64,000 nucleotides of DNA from Oscillospiraceae bacterium (lineage in GTDB: Bacteria > Bacillota > Clostridia > Oscillospirales > Ruminococcaceae): NCBI GenBank assembly GCA_021199795.1, contig JAJQHJ010000001.1, forward strand, positions 1-64,000. Direction: 5' to 3'. Position numbers and translations under genes: made by a program. Under the pieces are notes generated by a model, which was not told where the DNA came from, did not search any database, and saw nothing but the letters and a program-made list of their open reading frames with translations. Shown here in pieces: positions 18,963-29,133 of this stretch (position 1 is its first letter; each line of letters opens with the position of its first letter).

Positions 18963-21239
18963 CTACTTTGAGCTTCTTTCAACCGTGAATACGCCCTCAA
19001 CCTTTTTGAGCCTTGTCATGACATTTTGAAGTTCGGCTGTTCCGGCTACGCTGATTGTGAGAGTTATGCTCGCGTTGCCGTTTTTAAGGACTCTGGCGGT
19101 CGATTCATAGGTCATGGTTCTAGTTTCCTGCAGGCAGGACATGATATCGGCAAGAATACCAATTCGGTCATAACCAATTACGTCGAGGACAACCTTGTAG
19201 TAGTTGCTGGCGGTTTCATCCTTGCCTGCCCAGTGAACAGGAATCCACCGTTCGGGCTCATTATCTTTCTGCGAGAGATAATTGACGCAGTCGCACTTGT
19301 GGACTGAAACCCCATGACCGCGGGTAATGAATCCAATAATGTCGTCGCCCGGAAGAGGCGAACAGCACTGTGAAAGCTTGACAACACAGTTGTCCATTCC
19401 ATCGACTATTATACCTGAGCTCGGTTTCTTCCTGCTGGTGAATTGATCCTGAGAATACTGATTTTCGTTCTGGCTTGCAGACTGGATATATTTCTTTGTA
19501 TACTCATCCTTGAGCCTTGGAATTATCTTTGATAGTGTGACTCCGCCATATCCGATTGCGGCATAGAAATCATCCAGAGTTTCGCAATTGTGGCGTTTCA
19601 TGTCGAGAGAGAGGAAGTCCTCAAGTTCATCGTCTGGAACTCTGATTAAGTTGCGCTTGAATTCGCGTTCGAGCTCCTGCTTGCCCTCAGCAATATTCTC
19701 ATCCCGACGTTCTTTCTTGAACCATGAGCGAATCTTGGATTTTGCCTCGTTGGTCTGGCAGATATTGAGCCAGGCTCTGTTTGGACCATGGTTCGGATCT
19801 TTTGTGGTTATAATCTCGATTATTTCACCGGTTTTAATCTGATAGTCGAGAGGAACAAGCTTCTTGTCAACTTTTGCACCGGTCATACGGTGTCCAACCT
19901 GCGTATGGATTGCATAGGCAAAGTCTATAACCGTGGCTCCGAGAGGAAGCGAGATAACGTCGCCCTTGGGGGTCATTGCGAATACATCTTCCGGTGCCAG
20001 ATCGTCTTTGATGGCTCTTACTATATCCTCGACGTCGTTTGACTCCTGCTGGCTATCCAGTATCTGGCGAACCCAGTTAAGGCGACCGTCATACTTATAT
20101 TTGCCCTTGACGCCCTCTTTGTACTTCCAGTGAGCAGCGATACCATACTCAGCTGTGTGGTGCATTTCGTAGGTTCTTATCTGAACCTCAAAAGGTATGC
20201 CCTCCCTGCCCATAACTGTTGTATGGAGGCTCTGATACATGTTGGCTTTAGGTGTGGAAATATAATCTTTGAACCTGTTCGGAATTGGCTGGAACATATC
20301 ATGAACCACGCCCAGAACATAGTAACATTCAGTGACTGTATTGACGATTACACGGACAGCATACTTGTCATAGATTTCGTCGAAGAGCTTTCCCTGCTCG
20401 TAGACCTTTTTATAGATGCCATAAGCACTCTTGACCCTGCCCTCGATTGTGGGGAGAGGGTTGAAATCCTGTTCGAGCCTCATCGCGAGACGCTTTTTTA
20501 TCTGCTCGATGAAAGCCTCGCGCTCAGGCTTGGATTTCTCAAGAAGCTGTTCTATTTCGTTATAGGCGAATGGATCCAGGTAGGAAAAAGCCAGGTCTTC
20601 AAGCTCCTCTTTCATCTGTCTTATACCAAGACGGTTCGCAAGAGGGACGAATATGCTCATCGTCTCAAGAGAGACACTTCTTCTCTTTTCCTCACTGCGA
20701 TAGCCCAAGGTTCTCATGTTATGAAGTCTGTCAGCAAGCTTTATTATTATGACTCTTATGTCCTTTGACATTGAAAGAAGCATCTTGCGGATATTCTCCG
20801 CCTGCTGCTCTTCCTTTGAATAGAGGGCAACCTGATTCAGCTTGGTAACTCCGTCGACGAGGTTCGCAACATCCTCGCCAAATCTCTTTTTGAGCTCTGC
20901 ATAGGTCGTTCCTGTGTCCTCGATGACATCGTGAAGAAGTGCTGCACAGATGGTGTCAGCATCCATTCCGAGTTCTACAAGTATCTTTGCGACTGCTATC
21001 GGGTGGATAATATACGGATCACCCGATTCGCGGAATTGTCCCTCATGTTTTTCACGGGCAAGCTGATAGGCCTGCTCGATTTTTTCGATGTTATAGTTCT
21101 TATCAAGAGCTACTATTGAATCTATGAAGTCTCTATAGGCTTCATCCGCAATTTTTGCATTCTCCTCCGGAGTTCTGACTACCTTCTTCGGAGTCTCGAC
21201 CTTTACTTCATTTTCATTACCGTTATTTACTTCTGCCAT
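18963..21239 (-). CDS. relA: Bifunctional (p)ppGpp synthetase/hydrolase RelA/SpoT
   Basis: 758 residues, full length for a Rel enzyme, which makes and breaks the stringent-response alarmone (p)ppGpp. Domains: HD hydrolase (about 45-200; AALLHDVIEDT, IIKLADRLHNMRTL), synthetase (about 240-360; GRVKSAYGIYKK, YAVRVIVNT, DYISTPKANMYQSLHT), TGS (about 400-470; VFAMTPKGDVISLPLG), and C-terminal zinc-finger/ACT domains (about 620-755; CCSPLPGDDIIGFITRGHGVSVHKCDC). HD residues appear intact, so both activities are expected. A Lys/Glu-rich N-terminal extension of about 30 residues is unusual but minor. GAGGAGGGAA precedes the ATG. It lies 23 nt after recJ; apt, often found between them in Firmicutes, is absent. 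Confidence 0.93.
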   Translation of the reverse strand: MAEVNNGNENEVKVETPKKVVRTPEENAKIADEAYRDFIDSIVALDKNYNIEKIEQAYQLAREKHEGQFRESGDPYIIHPIAVAKILVELGMDADTICAALLHDVIEDTGTTYAELKKRFGEDVANLVDGVTKLNQVALYSKEEQQAENIRKMLLSMSKDIRVIIIKLADRLHNMRTLGYRSEEKRRSVSLETMSIFVPLANRLGIRQMKEELEDLAFSYLDPFAYNEIEQLLEKSKPEREAFIEQIKKRLAMRLEQDFNPLPTIEGRVKSAYGIYKKVYEQGKLFDEIYDKYAVRVIVNTVTECYYVLGVVHDMFQPIPNRFKDYISTPKANMYQSLHTTVMGREGIPFEVQIRTYEMHHTAEYGIAAHWKYKEGVKGKYKYDGRLNWVRQILDSQQESNDVEDIVRAIKDDLAPEDVFAMTPKGDVISLPLGATVIDFAYAIHTQVGHRMTGAKVDKKLVPLDYQIKTGEIIEIITTKDPNHGPNRAWLNICQTNEAKSKIRSWFKKERRDENIAEGKQELEREFKRNLIRVPDDELEDFLSLDMKRHNCETLDDFYAAIGYGGVTLSKIIPRLKDEYTKKYIQSASQNENQYSQDQFTSRKKPSSGIIVDGMDNCVVKLSQCCSPLPGDDIIGFITRGHGVSVHKCDCVNYLSQKDNEPERWIPVHWAGKDETASNYYKVVLDVIGYDRIGILADIMSCLQETRTMTYESTARVLKNGNASITLTISVAGTAELQNVMTRLKKVEGVFTVERSSK

Positions 21240-21262
21240 ACTGTTCCCTCCTCGTTGAATTT

Positions 21263-23296
21263 CTAGCCATTCTCTTTTTCTTTAATCAGGCTGTCAAGAC
21301 GTTGAAGCGTCCTGGAGCTTTCAATATCTACCCTTGTTTTCGGCTTGGTTAACTCTATGTAGCCGTTTTCAGCAGTTCTGCAAAGACCCGTTTCACAGAA
21401 AGCGTCGACCGCCACCGACAGCTTAAAGCAGTTTATTCCAAGTCTTGCCGATATGTTCATGACCGTGAACGGTGCCACAATGCTGAAAGCGTATTTATAT
21501 ATCGAAACAAGCTCTTCACGGGACGGTCTACCTTTTTTCAGGATTTCTATCGGCAAATCCTCACCGCGGCGGAAACACTCATAAGCATCATAAGCCGCAA
21601 AGTAGCTCTCCTGTCGAATCCCATGAAGACGATAATCTGTTACCGTCAGAGTAAAGCTCTTCTTGCCATTATATTCATTTATTGAAAGCGTTCCCATAAG
21701 GTCAACCTTATCGCCAGCTTTAATTCCGATGGATGATGTCTTTTTTCTGAACATTAAACAGCTCAGGTGAACACCATCATACGAGACCTCAAGCTTGGTG
21801 TGCTCACCGTTTTTAAGGGAAACTACCCGTATAACAGCTGCACCAGAAAGTGCGAACAGCGGCTCAGGATTCCCGGCTCCGTATGGTTCTATTCTCTCAA
21901 GATCTGCGATATTTTTCTCGGTTATATCCGCTCCTCTGAGAAGCTTATCGGCTATCAGAGTGAATCTTGGCATCATGGGAAAGTCTTCTTTGGCGTAAGC
22001 TAAAATCATTTCTTTAAGCTTAGGAATATCCTCTTCTTTTACGGTCAAGCCACCGGCACATTCATGACCGCCATACTTGACCAGGATTTCCTTGCAGGCA
22101 TCAAAGCATTTGAAGATATTGAAGCCAGCTATACTTCTTGCAGAGCCAACAGCAAAACCATTATCATCTACTGAAAGAACCACAACCGGTCTTTCGTATC
22201 TTTCAAGCAGCCTTGCCGCTACTATTCCTATAACACCGTGATGCCAGCCTTTGCCGCTTATGACAACCACCCTGTCATGAACTATATCGGGATTCTCAGA
22301 TATATAAGTGCCGATTTCTGAGATAATCTCTGCCTCACATTGTTTCCTCTGGTCATTGAGAGTTGAAAGTTTACGTGCATTTTCAACCGCTTCGTTGCCC
22401 TCTGTAACGAGCATATCGAGTGCAGTTATGGCAGAGCCAAAACGACCAGCGGCATTGATTCTGGGAGCCAGGAAGTATGCAACCGACGAAGAGTTCATAT
22501 TATCACGATTGATACCACTCTGCTCGATAAGACTTATAAGCCCCTCCCGCTCGGTATATTTAAGCTGGCTCAATCCCATATTCACGATAGTTCTGTTCTC
22601 AGAAACAAGCGGGACTATATCGGCTATGGTTCCAATGGCGCAAATGTCGGCATACTGCTCAACTATGAAATCAGCTCCGTCCTCTTCCAAAGCACAGAGA
22701 AGCTTCAAGGCAACCCCTACTCCGGCAAAATCTCTGAACTCTGATTTGCAGTTTTCAAGGTACGGGTCGACCAAAGCCTCCGCTCTCGGAAGAGCTTCCG
22801 CAGGCTGATGATGGTCGGTAATAACAAGCTTCATGCCGAGATCATAGATATAATCAGCTTCTCTCACGGCTGTTATACCATTGTCGACCGTTACTATAAG
22901 TGTTGCGCCATTCTGTCGGATTTCATCGATGGCACGCATATTAAGACCATAGCCCTCACTGCGCTCCGGAATATAGCAGAGTGTTTCTACTCCCATATTC
23001 ATAAAGTAGTCGTATAAGACCGCTGTCGAGGTTACGCCATCACAGTCATAATCACCATAGATACAAATAGTTTCACCGTTTTCGATTGCCTGATTTATGG
23101 TTTCTACCGCCTTGTCCATGTCGGGAAGAAGATATGGATCGCTGAGCTCGGTGCCATTAATAAAGTCTTTTATATCATCAGGATTATTATATCCTCTTGC
23201 AGATAAAACTTCAGCAGTAAGACGTGAAAGATCGGTCGATATGAGATTCTTTTCGACAGCATCTGTATTAATCGTTCTTACTTCCCATCTTTTCAT
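21263..23296 (-). CDS. recJ: Single-stranded-DNA-specific exonuclease RecJ
   Basis: 677 residues. RecJ is a 5'-3' ssDNA exonuclease in recombination and repair. DHH-domain motifs are present: CIYGDYDCDGVTSTA (motif I), LVITDHHQPAEALP (motif III), GVGVALKLL and INAAGRFGSA, then the DHHA1 motif SGKGWHHGVIGIVAARL and KYGGHECAGG, followed by the OB-fold (about 450-560) and a C-terminal helical region. I chose ATG 23296: GAGGG lies about 7 nt upstream; the frame extends to 23314 without a ribosome site. First gene of the operon that continues to rlmD, driven by the promoter at 23367. Confidence 0.93.
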   Translation of the reverse strand: MKRWEVRTINTDAVEKNLISTDLSRLTAEVLSARGYNNPDDIKDFINGTELSDPYLLPDMDKAVETINQAIENGETICIYGDYDCDGVTSTAVLYDYFMNMGVETLCYIPERSEGYGLNMRAIDEIRQNGATLIVTVDNGITAVREADYIYDLGMKLVITDHHQPAEALPRAEALVDPYLENCKSEFRDFAGVGVALKLLCALEEDGADFIVEQYADICAIGTIADIVPLVSENRTIVNMGLSQLKYTEREGLISLIEQSGINRDNMNSSSVAYFLAPRINAAGRFGSAITALDMLVTEGNEAVENARKLSTLNDQRKQCEAEIISEIGTYISENPDIVHDRVVVISGKGWHHGVIGIVAARLLERYERPVVVLSVDDNGFAVGSARSIAGFNIFKCFDACKEILVKYGGHECAGGLTVKEEDIPKLKEMILAYAKEDFPMMPRFTLIADKLLRGADITEKNIADLERIEPYGAGNPEPLFALSGAAVIRVVSLKNGEHTKLEVSYDGVHLSCLMFRKKTSSIGIKAGDKVDLMGTLSINEYNGKKSFTLTVTDYRLHGIRQESYFAAYDAYECFRRGEDLPIEILKKGRPSREELVSIYKYAFSIVAPFTVMNISARLGINCFKLSVAVDAFCETGLCRTAENGYIELTKPKTRVDIESSRTLQRLDSLIKEKENG

Positions 23297-23338
23297 CTTA
23301 CAGCCCTCTATCATCCGAAATTATTTGCGAATGGAGAT

Positions 23339-23367
23339 ATTATACCACTCCAAACGACATATTTCAA
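23339..23367 (-). promoter_or_regulatory. Promoter of the recJ-relA-hemZ-rlmD operon
   Basis: TTGAAA (23367-23362), exactly 17 nt, then TATAAT (23344-23339) on the minus strand. The transcript would start near 23332, about 36 nt before recJ. It lies after the terminator of the preceding operon. Confidence 0.75.
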
Positions 23368-23399
23368 GAACCCGTACACTATAAAGCCCTATTTTTCTT

Positions 23400-23432
23400 A
23401 AGAAAATACGCTTCCCTTTTCCAAGAGAAGCG
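23400..23432 (-). terminator. Intrinsic terminator ending the murD-to-SGNH convoy
   Basis: On the minus strand, CGCTTCTC (23432-23425) pairs with GGGAAGCG (23416-23409) including one G-U pair, then TATTTTCTT follows. It lies 14 nt beyond the SGNH gene stop and before the recJ promoter. Confidence 0.65.
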
Positions 23433-23445
23433 CACTCACTTCAAA

Positions 23446-24069
23446 TTACTTTATCTTGTCCACAATCTTCTTCATGTACTCAGCATAAATACTGCCGATA
23501 AGTCTTGCGCCTTTCTCGGTAGGATGAACGCCGTCCTCAGCGAATGACACCGGGTCGTCACCTATAAAAGCAGAATTAAGAAGTCCGTCGAGTGGAACAT
23601 AGACGTCTGCATATTCACGAGCAAGCTTTCTTATGACCTCGGTCTTCTTGTAGAGGTCTTCTCTGAAATAGAGCTTGTCGGGAACAGGAATCAGGAACGG
23701 TTCCATTAGCATTATTCTTGCATGGGTTCTTTCTTTCATTGCGTCAAGAATGGTTCTGTAATTCTTCTCGAACTGCTCATCGCTCATCCAATCTCTTTCG
23801 CCGGCATGGCTCCAGACGTCGTTGATACCGATAAGAATCGAGCAGATGTCCGGTTGAACCTCGACAAAATCGCTTTCAAGACGCTCGACAAGATTACTTG
23901 TCTGGTCGCCTCCAATTGCAAGGTCGACGAACTCGAACTCAACATCCGGGCAAAGCTCCTTTAGTGCGGGTGCGGCATATCTCGGGTAACCCCATCCAAG
24001 ATCGTGAATGTTTTCACGGTCTCTTCCCATGTCGGTTATGCTGTCGCCCTGAAACAGTAGTTTAATCAT
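23446..24069 (-). CDS. SGNH/GDSL-family hydrolase (probable esterase)
   Basis: 207 residues, a complete small SGNH hydrolase. Block I FQGDSITDMGRDR carries the catalytic Ser, IGGDQTSNL the block II Gly, ILIGINDVW the block III Asn, and FAEDGVHPTEKG the Asp-His of block V. No signal peptide, so it acts in the cytoplasm, perhaps removing acetyl or similar esters from imported oligosaccharides. That role is inferred from its position 38 nt after a mannanase gene. GGAGG precedes the ATG with ideal spacing. The exact substrate cannot be told from sequence. Confidence 0.82.
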   Translation of the reverse strand: MIKLLFQGDSITDMGRDRENIHDLGWGYPRYAAPALKELCPDVEFEFVDLAIGGDQTSNLVERLESDFVEVQPDICSILIGINDVWSHAGERDWMSDEQFEKNYRTILDAMKERTHARIMLMEPFLIPVPDKLYFREDLYKKTEVIRKLAREYADVYVPLDGLLNSAFIGDDPVSFAEDGVHPTEKGARLIGSIYAEYMKKIVDKIK

Positions 24070-24107
24070 AGTAATTCCTCCAATATATTTTTGTATTTGA
24101 CCTAAAG

Positions 24108-25667
24108 TTATTCAAGCCGATATTTTGTCAGATCCGGCAGTTCTGAAAGCGTCAGAGTGTAATCACTCTGATACGCCTTTATAAGCATACTTTCTTCGGT
24201 ATAGGACTCGTTATAGCCTTTCCATGTGTAGACGAAATCTCCGCTCCATACGCCCCAATAGAGCCAGTGGATGTTGTCCTGCTGGAGGTTGTCGGGATCG
24301 GGTATACAGCCATTTTCGGAAAGGGCTACAAGCTTGGTTTCATCTGAGCACTTGTATGCTTCAATAAATGTAGCTGCCTGCGAAGAATACTCATTTTCGC
24401 CAGGATAGATATCCCATGCGATTATGTCGACAACGTCATCACCCGGATACCAGTCGGCATCCTGACCGTTCCAGACCCAGATGAGGTTTGTGAGCTCATA
24501 TTCCTCTGTGAATATCTCGTACATGAGTCTGTAGAGCTTGATGTAGCTCTCGGAGGAACAATCTCCCCACCAGAACCACGCTCCTGATGCCTCATGAAGC
24601 GGTCTCCAGAGGACAGGAACACCATAATCTCTGAGAATCTGGAGCTTTGAGGCTATCTCATGCATGTCCTCAACCAGGAGGTTATAAAGCTCGTCGTCCT
24701 CGCCGTTCATGGCTTTATCCAGATCTATTGTCGAGTACTCGGTATAAAATGAGCTGTACCATTCCCCGTTATCAGATACATATCCCTCTGGCGATTGCCA
24801 GTGCCAGCAGATCTGTACTATTCCTCCACAGTTGACATACCAGTCATATGCTCTCTCAACGGTTTCAGTTGAAGCATTATTTGCCTGAGCTACCGGAGTA
24901 TAGTTCATCATGTCGAGACCTAAGACTGCGAACTCTTCACCGGTTATTGAAGTTATCCATTCGTATTCCTCAGAGTCTCTGCTTGCATCGGCAAACTGAC
25001 CGGTGAGAGTATACTTTCCATAGATATCGCAAAGAAAGTTATAAAGCCTTACAGTATTGTCGTCAGCATTCTCGTTTGAAAGGGAGCATGTGACATTGTA
25101 GACGTCCTCGATATTTATATCTGAAGCTGTGATGGTGAGGCAGTCATAGTCAACCCATCCCCAGCTTACTGTCATTGAAAATTCGTGAGTGCCTGCGCTC
25201 AGGTAGATATATTCGAGAGTTACGTCGCAGACTTCTTTCCCAACATCGCACACGACAGAGCCGATGTAGCTTCCATCAAGATTGGCGTAGTTGGTTCTTC
25301 CGGCATCTGAGGTGTATGCTGAAACAGTCAGGTTATAGAAACCAGAATTCTCAATGTCGAATGAGATTACCATCGAATCGCTGTCTGAATTCAGTCCGGT
25401 TACGCCTAATCCACCTGAGAAAAGTTCATTGCTCTTGATTGAGCAGTTACCTCCCAAGGTTGCGTCCTCAAATTCAAGGAGCTGGTAGTAGTCGCTTGGA
25501 GCATTATTCTCAGTGTAGGTGTTCTCACTCAAATCGAGTGACGTGTTGTACTCACTTCTTACGTCGCCGAATGTGGCGTTCTCCATAACAGCTGTGCCGC
25601 AGGCTGTAGTACAGAGTATTGCCGCAATAGTGAGCATACAGACTAAGCCTTGAAGTAATTTTTTCAT
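24108..25667 (-). CDS. GH26 beta-mannanase lipoprotein with N-terminal CBM35-like module
   Basis: 519 residues. Expected to be an endo-beta-1,4-mannanase attached to the outer face of the membrane. Seen: lipoprotein signal (MKKLLQGLVCML...CTTAC), a CBM6/35-type beta-sandwich (about 45-165; LLEFEDATLGG, GFYNLTVSAYTSD, YIYLSAGTHEF) and a GH26 barrel (about 180-515) with GKYTLTGQ, ICWHWQSPEG, WRPLHEASGAWFWWG (acid/base Glu near 356), LIWVWNGQD, IIAWDIYPG and LVALSENGCIPDP (nucleophile Glu near 448). I chose the second ATG, at 25667, because AAAGGA lies 8 nt upstream; the first ATG (25673) overlaps the dnaE stop. The gene begins only 2 nt after dnaE, so it is coupled to a replication gene, an odd place for a mannanase. 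Confidence 0.87.
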   Translation of the reverse strand: MKKLLQGLVCMLTIAAILCTTACGTAVMENATFGDVRSEYNTSLDLSENTYTENNAPSDYYQLLEFEDATLGGNCSIKSNELFSGGLGVTGLNSDSDSMVISFDIENSGFYNLTVSAYTSDAGRTNYANLDGSYIGSVVCDVGKEVCDVTLEYIYLSAGTHEFSMTVSWGWVDYDCLTITASDINIEDVYNVTCSLSNENADDNTVRLYNFLCDIYGKYTLTGQFADASRDSEEYEWITSITGEEFAVLGLDMMNYTPVAQANNASTETVERAYDWYVNCGGIVQICWHWQSPEGYVSDNGEWYSSFYTEYSTIDLDKAMNGEDDELYNLLVEDMHEIASKLQILRDYGVPVLWRPLHEASGAWFWWGDCSSESYIKLYRLMYEIFTEEYELTNLIWVWNGQDADWYPGDDVVDIIAWDIYPGENEYSSQAATFIEAYKCSDETKLVALSENGCIPDPDNLQQDNIHWLYWGVWSGDFVYTWKGYNESYTEESMLIKAYQSDYTLTLSELPDLTKYRLE

Positions 25668-25669
25668 TG

Positions 25670-28600
25670 TCATTGTCCTTTCTTGACGGTAAACCTTACA
25701 TTTTCGATGCCGAATATCTTAATCAGCTCAGAAATTGTTTCAGAACTGATATCGATCGAATTTGCGCCCTTGATGTCAGTCGATTTCCTGACATCTGAGA
25801 GATAGCCTATTAGCCTGCCAGAGCCCTTGTTTTCTTCACAGAGCTTTCTGAGTGCTGAAATCTTGTCTTTGTCGGTGGACTTAAGTTGCAGACACAAAGG
25901 TCTTTTCTTCAGCTCCTCCACATAGTCATCAACGTTACTAATGCTGTCAACAAGAATCTTCGGGGGTTCGTCCTCCTTGGCAGAAAGTCTGCCCGATACC
26001 ACCAGGCGAGAACCATTCGTAAGAAAGCTTCTCACTGTGTCATAGATTGTCGGGAATACTATAGCCTCTATTTCTGCTGTTGCATCCTCAACCACACAGA
26101 ATGCCATCGGCTCTCCACTTTTGGTGTTGTGAACCCGCTTTGAACGGAATATTGCCATTATGCTGACTTCCTGCTTGTCCTTGTATGTCGGCGGGTTATC
26201 TGATACGCCGTCTATGATCTTTTTTGCCGTCGTCATCCCGGAGGCTGACGCCCACGGCGAATACGCTGCGAGTGGGTGACCGGAGATATAGATTCCAGTC
26301 GTCTCTTTCTCCATTTCCAGTAGCTCAGGAAGCGAATATTCCTCTACGTATGGTATCGTCATTTCGGTAGCAGACTCCTCAGCAGTACCAAATAAATCAG
26401 TCTGCCCATCTATACCCGATCTCGACTCGCTGGAAACAGCATTCAGGATTGTATCGTAGCTTGAAAGCATCTGATGGCGATTCGTCCTGAAGCAGTCAAA
26501 GACTCCACACATTATGAGACTTTCTATCGAGCGAGCTGTCACTTCAGAAGAAGGGGTTCTTTGGATAAAGTCTACTAAAGATGTGAATCTGCCATTCTTA
26601 TCGCGTTCCTGAAGTATCGCATTTATAGCGGTCTTCCCAAGACTCTTTACAGCGAGTAAGCCATAACGTATTCCGTCCTCCTTTGGCACAAAAATATCTC
26701 TGCTCTCGTTGATGTCAGGCGGAAGAATTTTTACGCCCTTTGATTCACAGTCCGCCGAATACTCGGTTATTTTGGCGACATTATCAAGTACACTCGTCAG
26801 AAGTGCCGACATGTACTCCTTGAGGTAGTGACACTTGAGGTATGCCGTTTCGTAGGCAACCGTGGCATAAGCGGCAGCGTGAGATTTGTTGAACGCATAT
26901 GAAGCGAAGCTGGTCATTTCGTCAAAAAGCTCGTTTGCCACCTTTTCAGAAATGCCATTTGCTATACAGCCACAGCAGTTGACCGTTCCATCTGGGTTCT
27001 TCTCACCATAGATGAACGCTTTTCTTTCATTTTCAAGTACGTCGTGCTTCTTTTTTGCCATAGCCCTGCGGACTATATCCGCTCTGCCATAGGAATAGCC
27101 GGCAAGGCTTCTAAATATCTGCATTACCTGTTCCTGATAGACGATACAGCCATAGGTTACATCAAGTATGGGCTTGAGCAATGGAGTTTTGTAGGTTACG
27201 AGATTCTTGTTGTGGCGATTCCGGATATATGTGGGAATAGAGTCCATAGGTCCAGGACGGTAAAGCGAAATTACAGCTATCAGGTCTTCGATGTCCTCAG
27301 GGACAAGCCGCATAATCGTACTCGTCATGCCCTGGGATTCAAACTGGAACACACCGACGGTGTCTCCATCAGAAAGCATCCTGTAAACATCCTTGTCATC
27401 CAGCGGGATATTTTCTATGTCAAAATCAGGTTCAAACTTTCTTATCTCTCTGACTGCATCACGTATGACAGTCAGGTTTCGAAGACCTAAGAAATCGATT
27501 TTCAGGATGCCAAGGTTTTCAAGAACACCCATTGTGTACTGAGTAACAAGCTGACCATCGTTCGTCATGAGTGGGACGTAATCGGAAACAGGTCCTGCTG
27601 TTATGACTACTCCTGCCGCGTGGGTTGAGCAGTGCCTGGGCATACCCTCGATCTGCTCAGCCATATCAATAAGCTCTTTGATCTGAGGCGAGGAATTATA
27701 GAGCTCCTTGACCACTGTAGAATTTTCCTTAACGGCACTCAAGGTGTCTCCGAACTGGATAGCTTTTGCAACCTTATCTGTAATGCCGTAAGGAATTCCC
27801 ATCACTCTGCCACAATCTCTGATGGCGTTTTTAGCCGCCATCGTTCCGAATGTTACTATCTGTGCGACATGGTCTTCACCGTAGCGGCGTTTTACGTAAT
27901 CAATAACGTCCTGTCTGCCCTCGATGCAGAAGTCGATATCAAAGTCAGGCATCGAAACTCGCTCAGGATTAAGAAATCTCTCGAATAGAAGATTATACTT
28001 GATGGGATCAATTCCAGTGATACCAATACAGTATGCAACCAGGCTTCCGGCTCCTGAGCCCCTGCCCGGTCCTACCGGGATTCCGTGGGTTTTGGCATAG
28101 TTTATGAAGTCCCAGACTATGAGATAGTAGTTGACATAACCCATGCCGGAGATAACAGAAAGCTCATAATCAAGACGTTCTCTTATTTCGTCGGTAATAT
28201 TGTTGCCATAACGCCTCTTCAAGCCATCAAGGCTCATTTGTCTTAAATATGCCTCGTTGTCAGTGACTCCCTCTATTGAAAAGGCAGGTAGTTTTGTTAC
28301 TCCGAATTCAAATTCAACGTTGCATTTTTCTGCTATTTCTGCGGTGTTATATACGGCTTCCGGATGTCCTGGGAACGCTGCGAGCATTTCTTCCTCAGAC
28401 TTGATATAGAATTCATCGTTCGGAAAGCTCATGCCATCAGGGTCGTCAAGAGAGGTGTTGGTGGCAATCCTCATGAGTACTTTCTGGGCTGGTGCGTCGG
28501 CGCGGTTTATATAGTGAGCATCATTAGTGGCGGCAAGTCTGACCCCTGTCTCATTACTGAGTTTGAAGAGATAAGGCAAAATGTCCGTCTCGTCGGAAAA

Positions 28601-29131
28601 GCTATGATTCTGAACCTCGATATAGTAGTCATCGCCGAAGAGTGCCTTATATTTGAGAACAGTTTTCCTAGCGTTGACATAGTCCCCCGTGCTCAACATT
28701 CTTGGCACCTCTCCTGCTATACAGCCTGACAGGCAAACAAGACCCTCATGGTATTTTTCCAGAAGGTCAAAATCTATTCTGGGCTTGCGATAGAAGCCCT
28801 CAGTATAGGAAAGGGAAGTCAGCTTACAGAGATTCCTGTAGCCGGTTTCATTCTTACACAAAATTACAAGGTGATATGGGTTGTCTATCTTCCCTGCCTT
28901 ATCGAATCTTGTTCTCGGGGCAACATACATTTCACAGCCGATAATAGGCTTTACGCCGACTGCTTTGGCAATTTTATAAAACTCAACAGCCGCAAAAACG
29001 TTGCCATGATCGGTCACAGCGACAGAGTCCATCCCTAGCTCCTTGACACGATTAACGAGACCTTTCAGCCTGCAAGCACCGTCAAGAAGCGAATATTCAC
29101 TATGAACATGAAGATGAACAAAATTCGCCAT
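25670..29131 (-). CDS. dnaE: DNA polymerase III subunit alpha (DnaE)
   Basis: 1,153 residues, normal length for DnaE. The N-terminal PHP domain (FVHLHVHSEYSLLDGA, VTDHGN) is followed by the palm with PGRGSGAGSLVAYCIGIT and the catalytic PDFDIDFC, the FQFESQGM and SLYRPGPMD motifs, the helix-hairpin-helix region, and a C-terminal OB-fold (about 980-1070; VSIMAIFRSKRVHNTKSG). This is the DnaE type rather than the Gram-positive PolC. It begins 2 nt after whiA, with AGAAGGG before the ATG. The whiA-dnaE order is typical of Clostridia. Confidence 0.95.
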   Translation of the reverse strand: MANFVHLHVHSEYSLLDGACRLKGLVNRVKELGMDSVAVTDHGNVFAAVEFYKIAKAVGVKPIIGCEMYVAPRTRFDKAGKIDNPYHLVILCKNETGYRNLCKLTSLSYTEGFYRKPRIDFDLLEKYHEGLVCLSGCIAGEVPRMLSTGDYVNARKTVLKYKALFGDDYYIEVQNHSFSDETDILPYLFKLSNETGVRLAATNDAHYINRADAPAQKVLMRIATNTSLDDPDGMSFPNDEFYIKSEEEMLAAFPGHPEAVYNTAEIAEKCNVEFEFGVTKLPAFSIEGVTDNEAYLRQMSLDGLKRRYGNNITDEIRERLDYELSVISGMGYVNYYLIVWDFINYAKTHGIPVGPGRGSGAGSLVAYCIGITGIDPIKYNLLFERFLNPERVSMPDFDIDFCIEGRQDVIDYVKRRYGEDHVAQIVTFGTMAAKNAIRDCGRVMGIPYGITDKVAKAIQFGDTLSAVKENSTVVKELYNSSPQIKELIDMAEQIEGMPRHCSTHAAGVVITAGPVSDYVPLMTNDGQLVTQYTMGVLENLGILKIDFLGLRNLTVIRDAVREIRKFEPDFDIENIPLDDKDVYRMLSDGDTVGVFQFESQGMTSTIMRLVPEDIEDLIAVISLYRPGPMDSIPTYIRNRHNKNLVTYKTPLLKPILDVTYGCIVYQEQVMQIFRSLAGYSYGRADIVRRAMAKKKHDVLENERKAFIYGEKNPDGTVNCCGCIANGISEKVANELFDEMTSFASYAFNKSHAAAYATVAYETAYLKCHYLKEYMSALLTSVLDNVAKITEYSADCESKGVKILPPDINESRDIFVPKEDGIRYGLLAVKSLGKTAINAILQERDKNGRFTSLVDFIQRTPSSEVTARSIESLIMCGVFDCFRTNRHQMLSSYDTILNAVSSESRSGIDGQTDLFGTAEESATEMTIPYVEEYSLPELLEMEKETTGIYISGHPLAAYSPWASASGMTTAKKIIDGVSDNPPTYKDKQEVSIMAIFRSKRVHNTKSGEPMAFCVVEDATAEIEAIVFPTIYDTVRSFLTNGSRLVVSGRLSAKEDEPPKILVDSISNVDDYVEELKKRPLCLQLKSTDKDKISALRKLCEENKGSGRLIGYLSDVRKSTDIKGANSIDISSETISELIKIFGIENVRFTVKKGQ

Positions 29132-29133
29132 AG

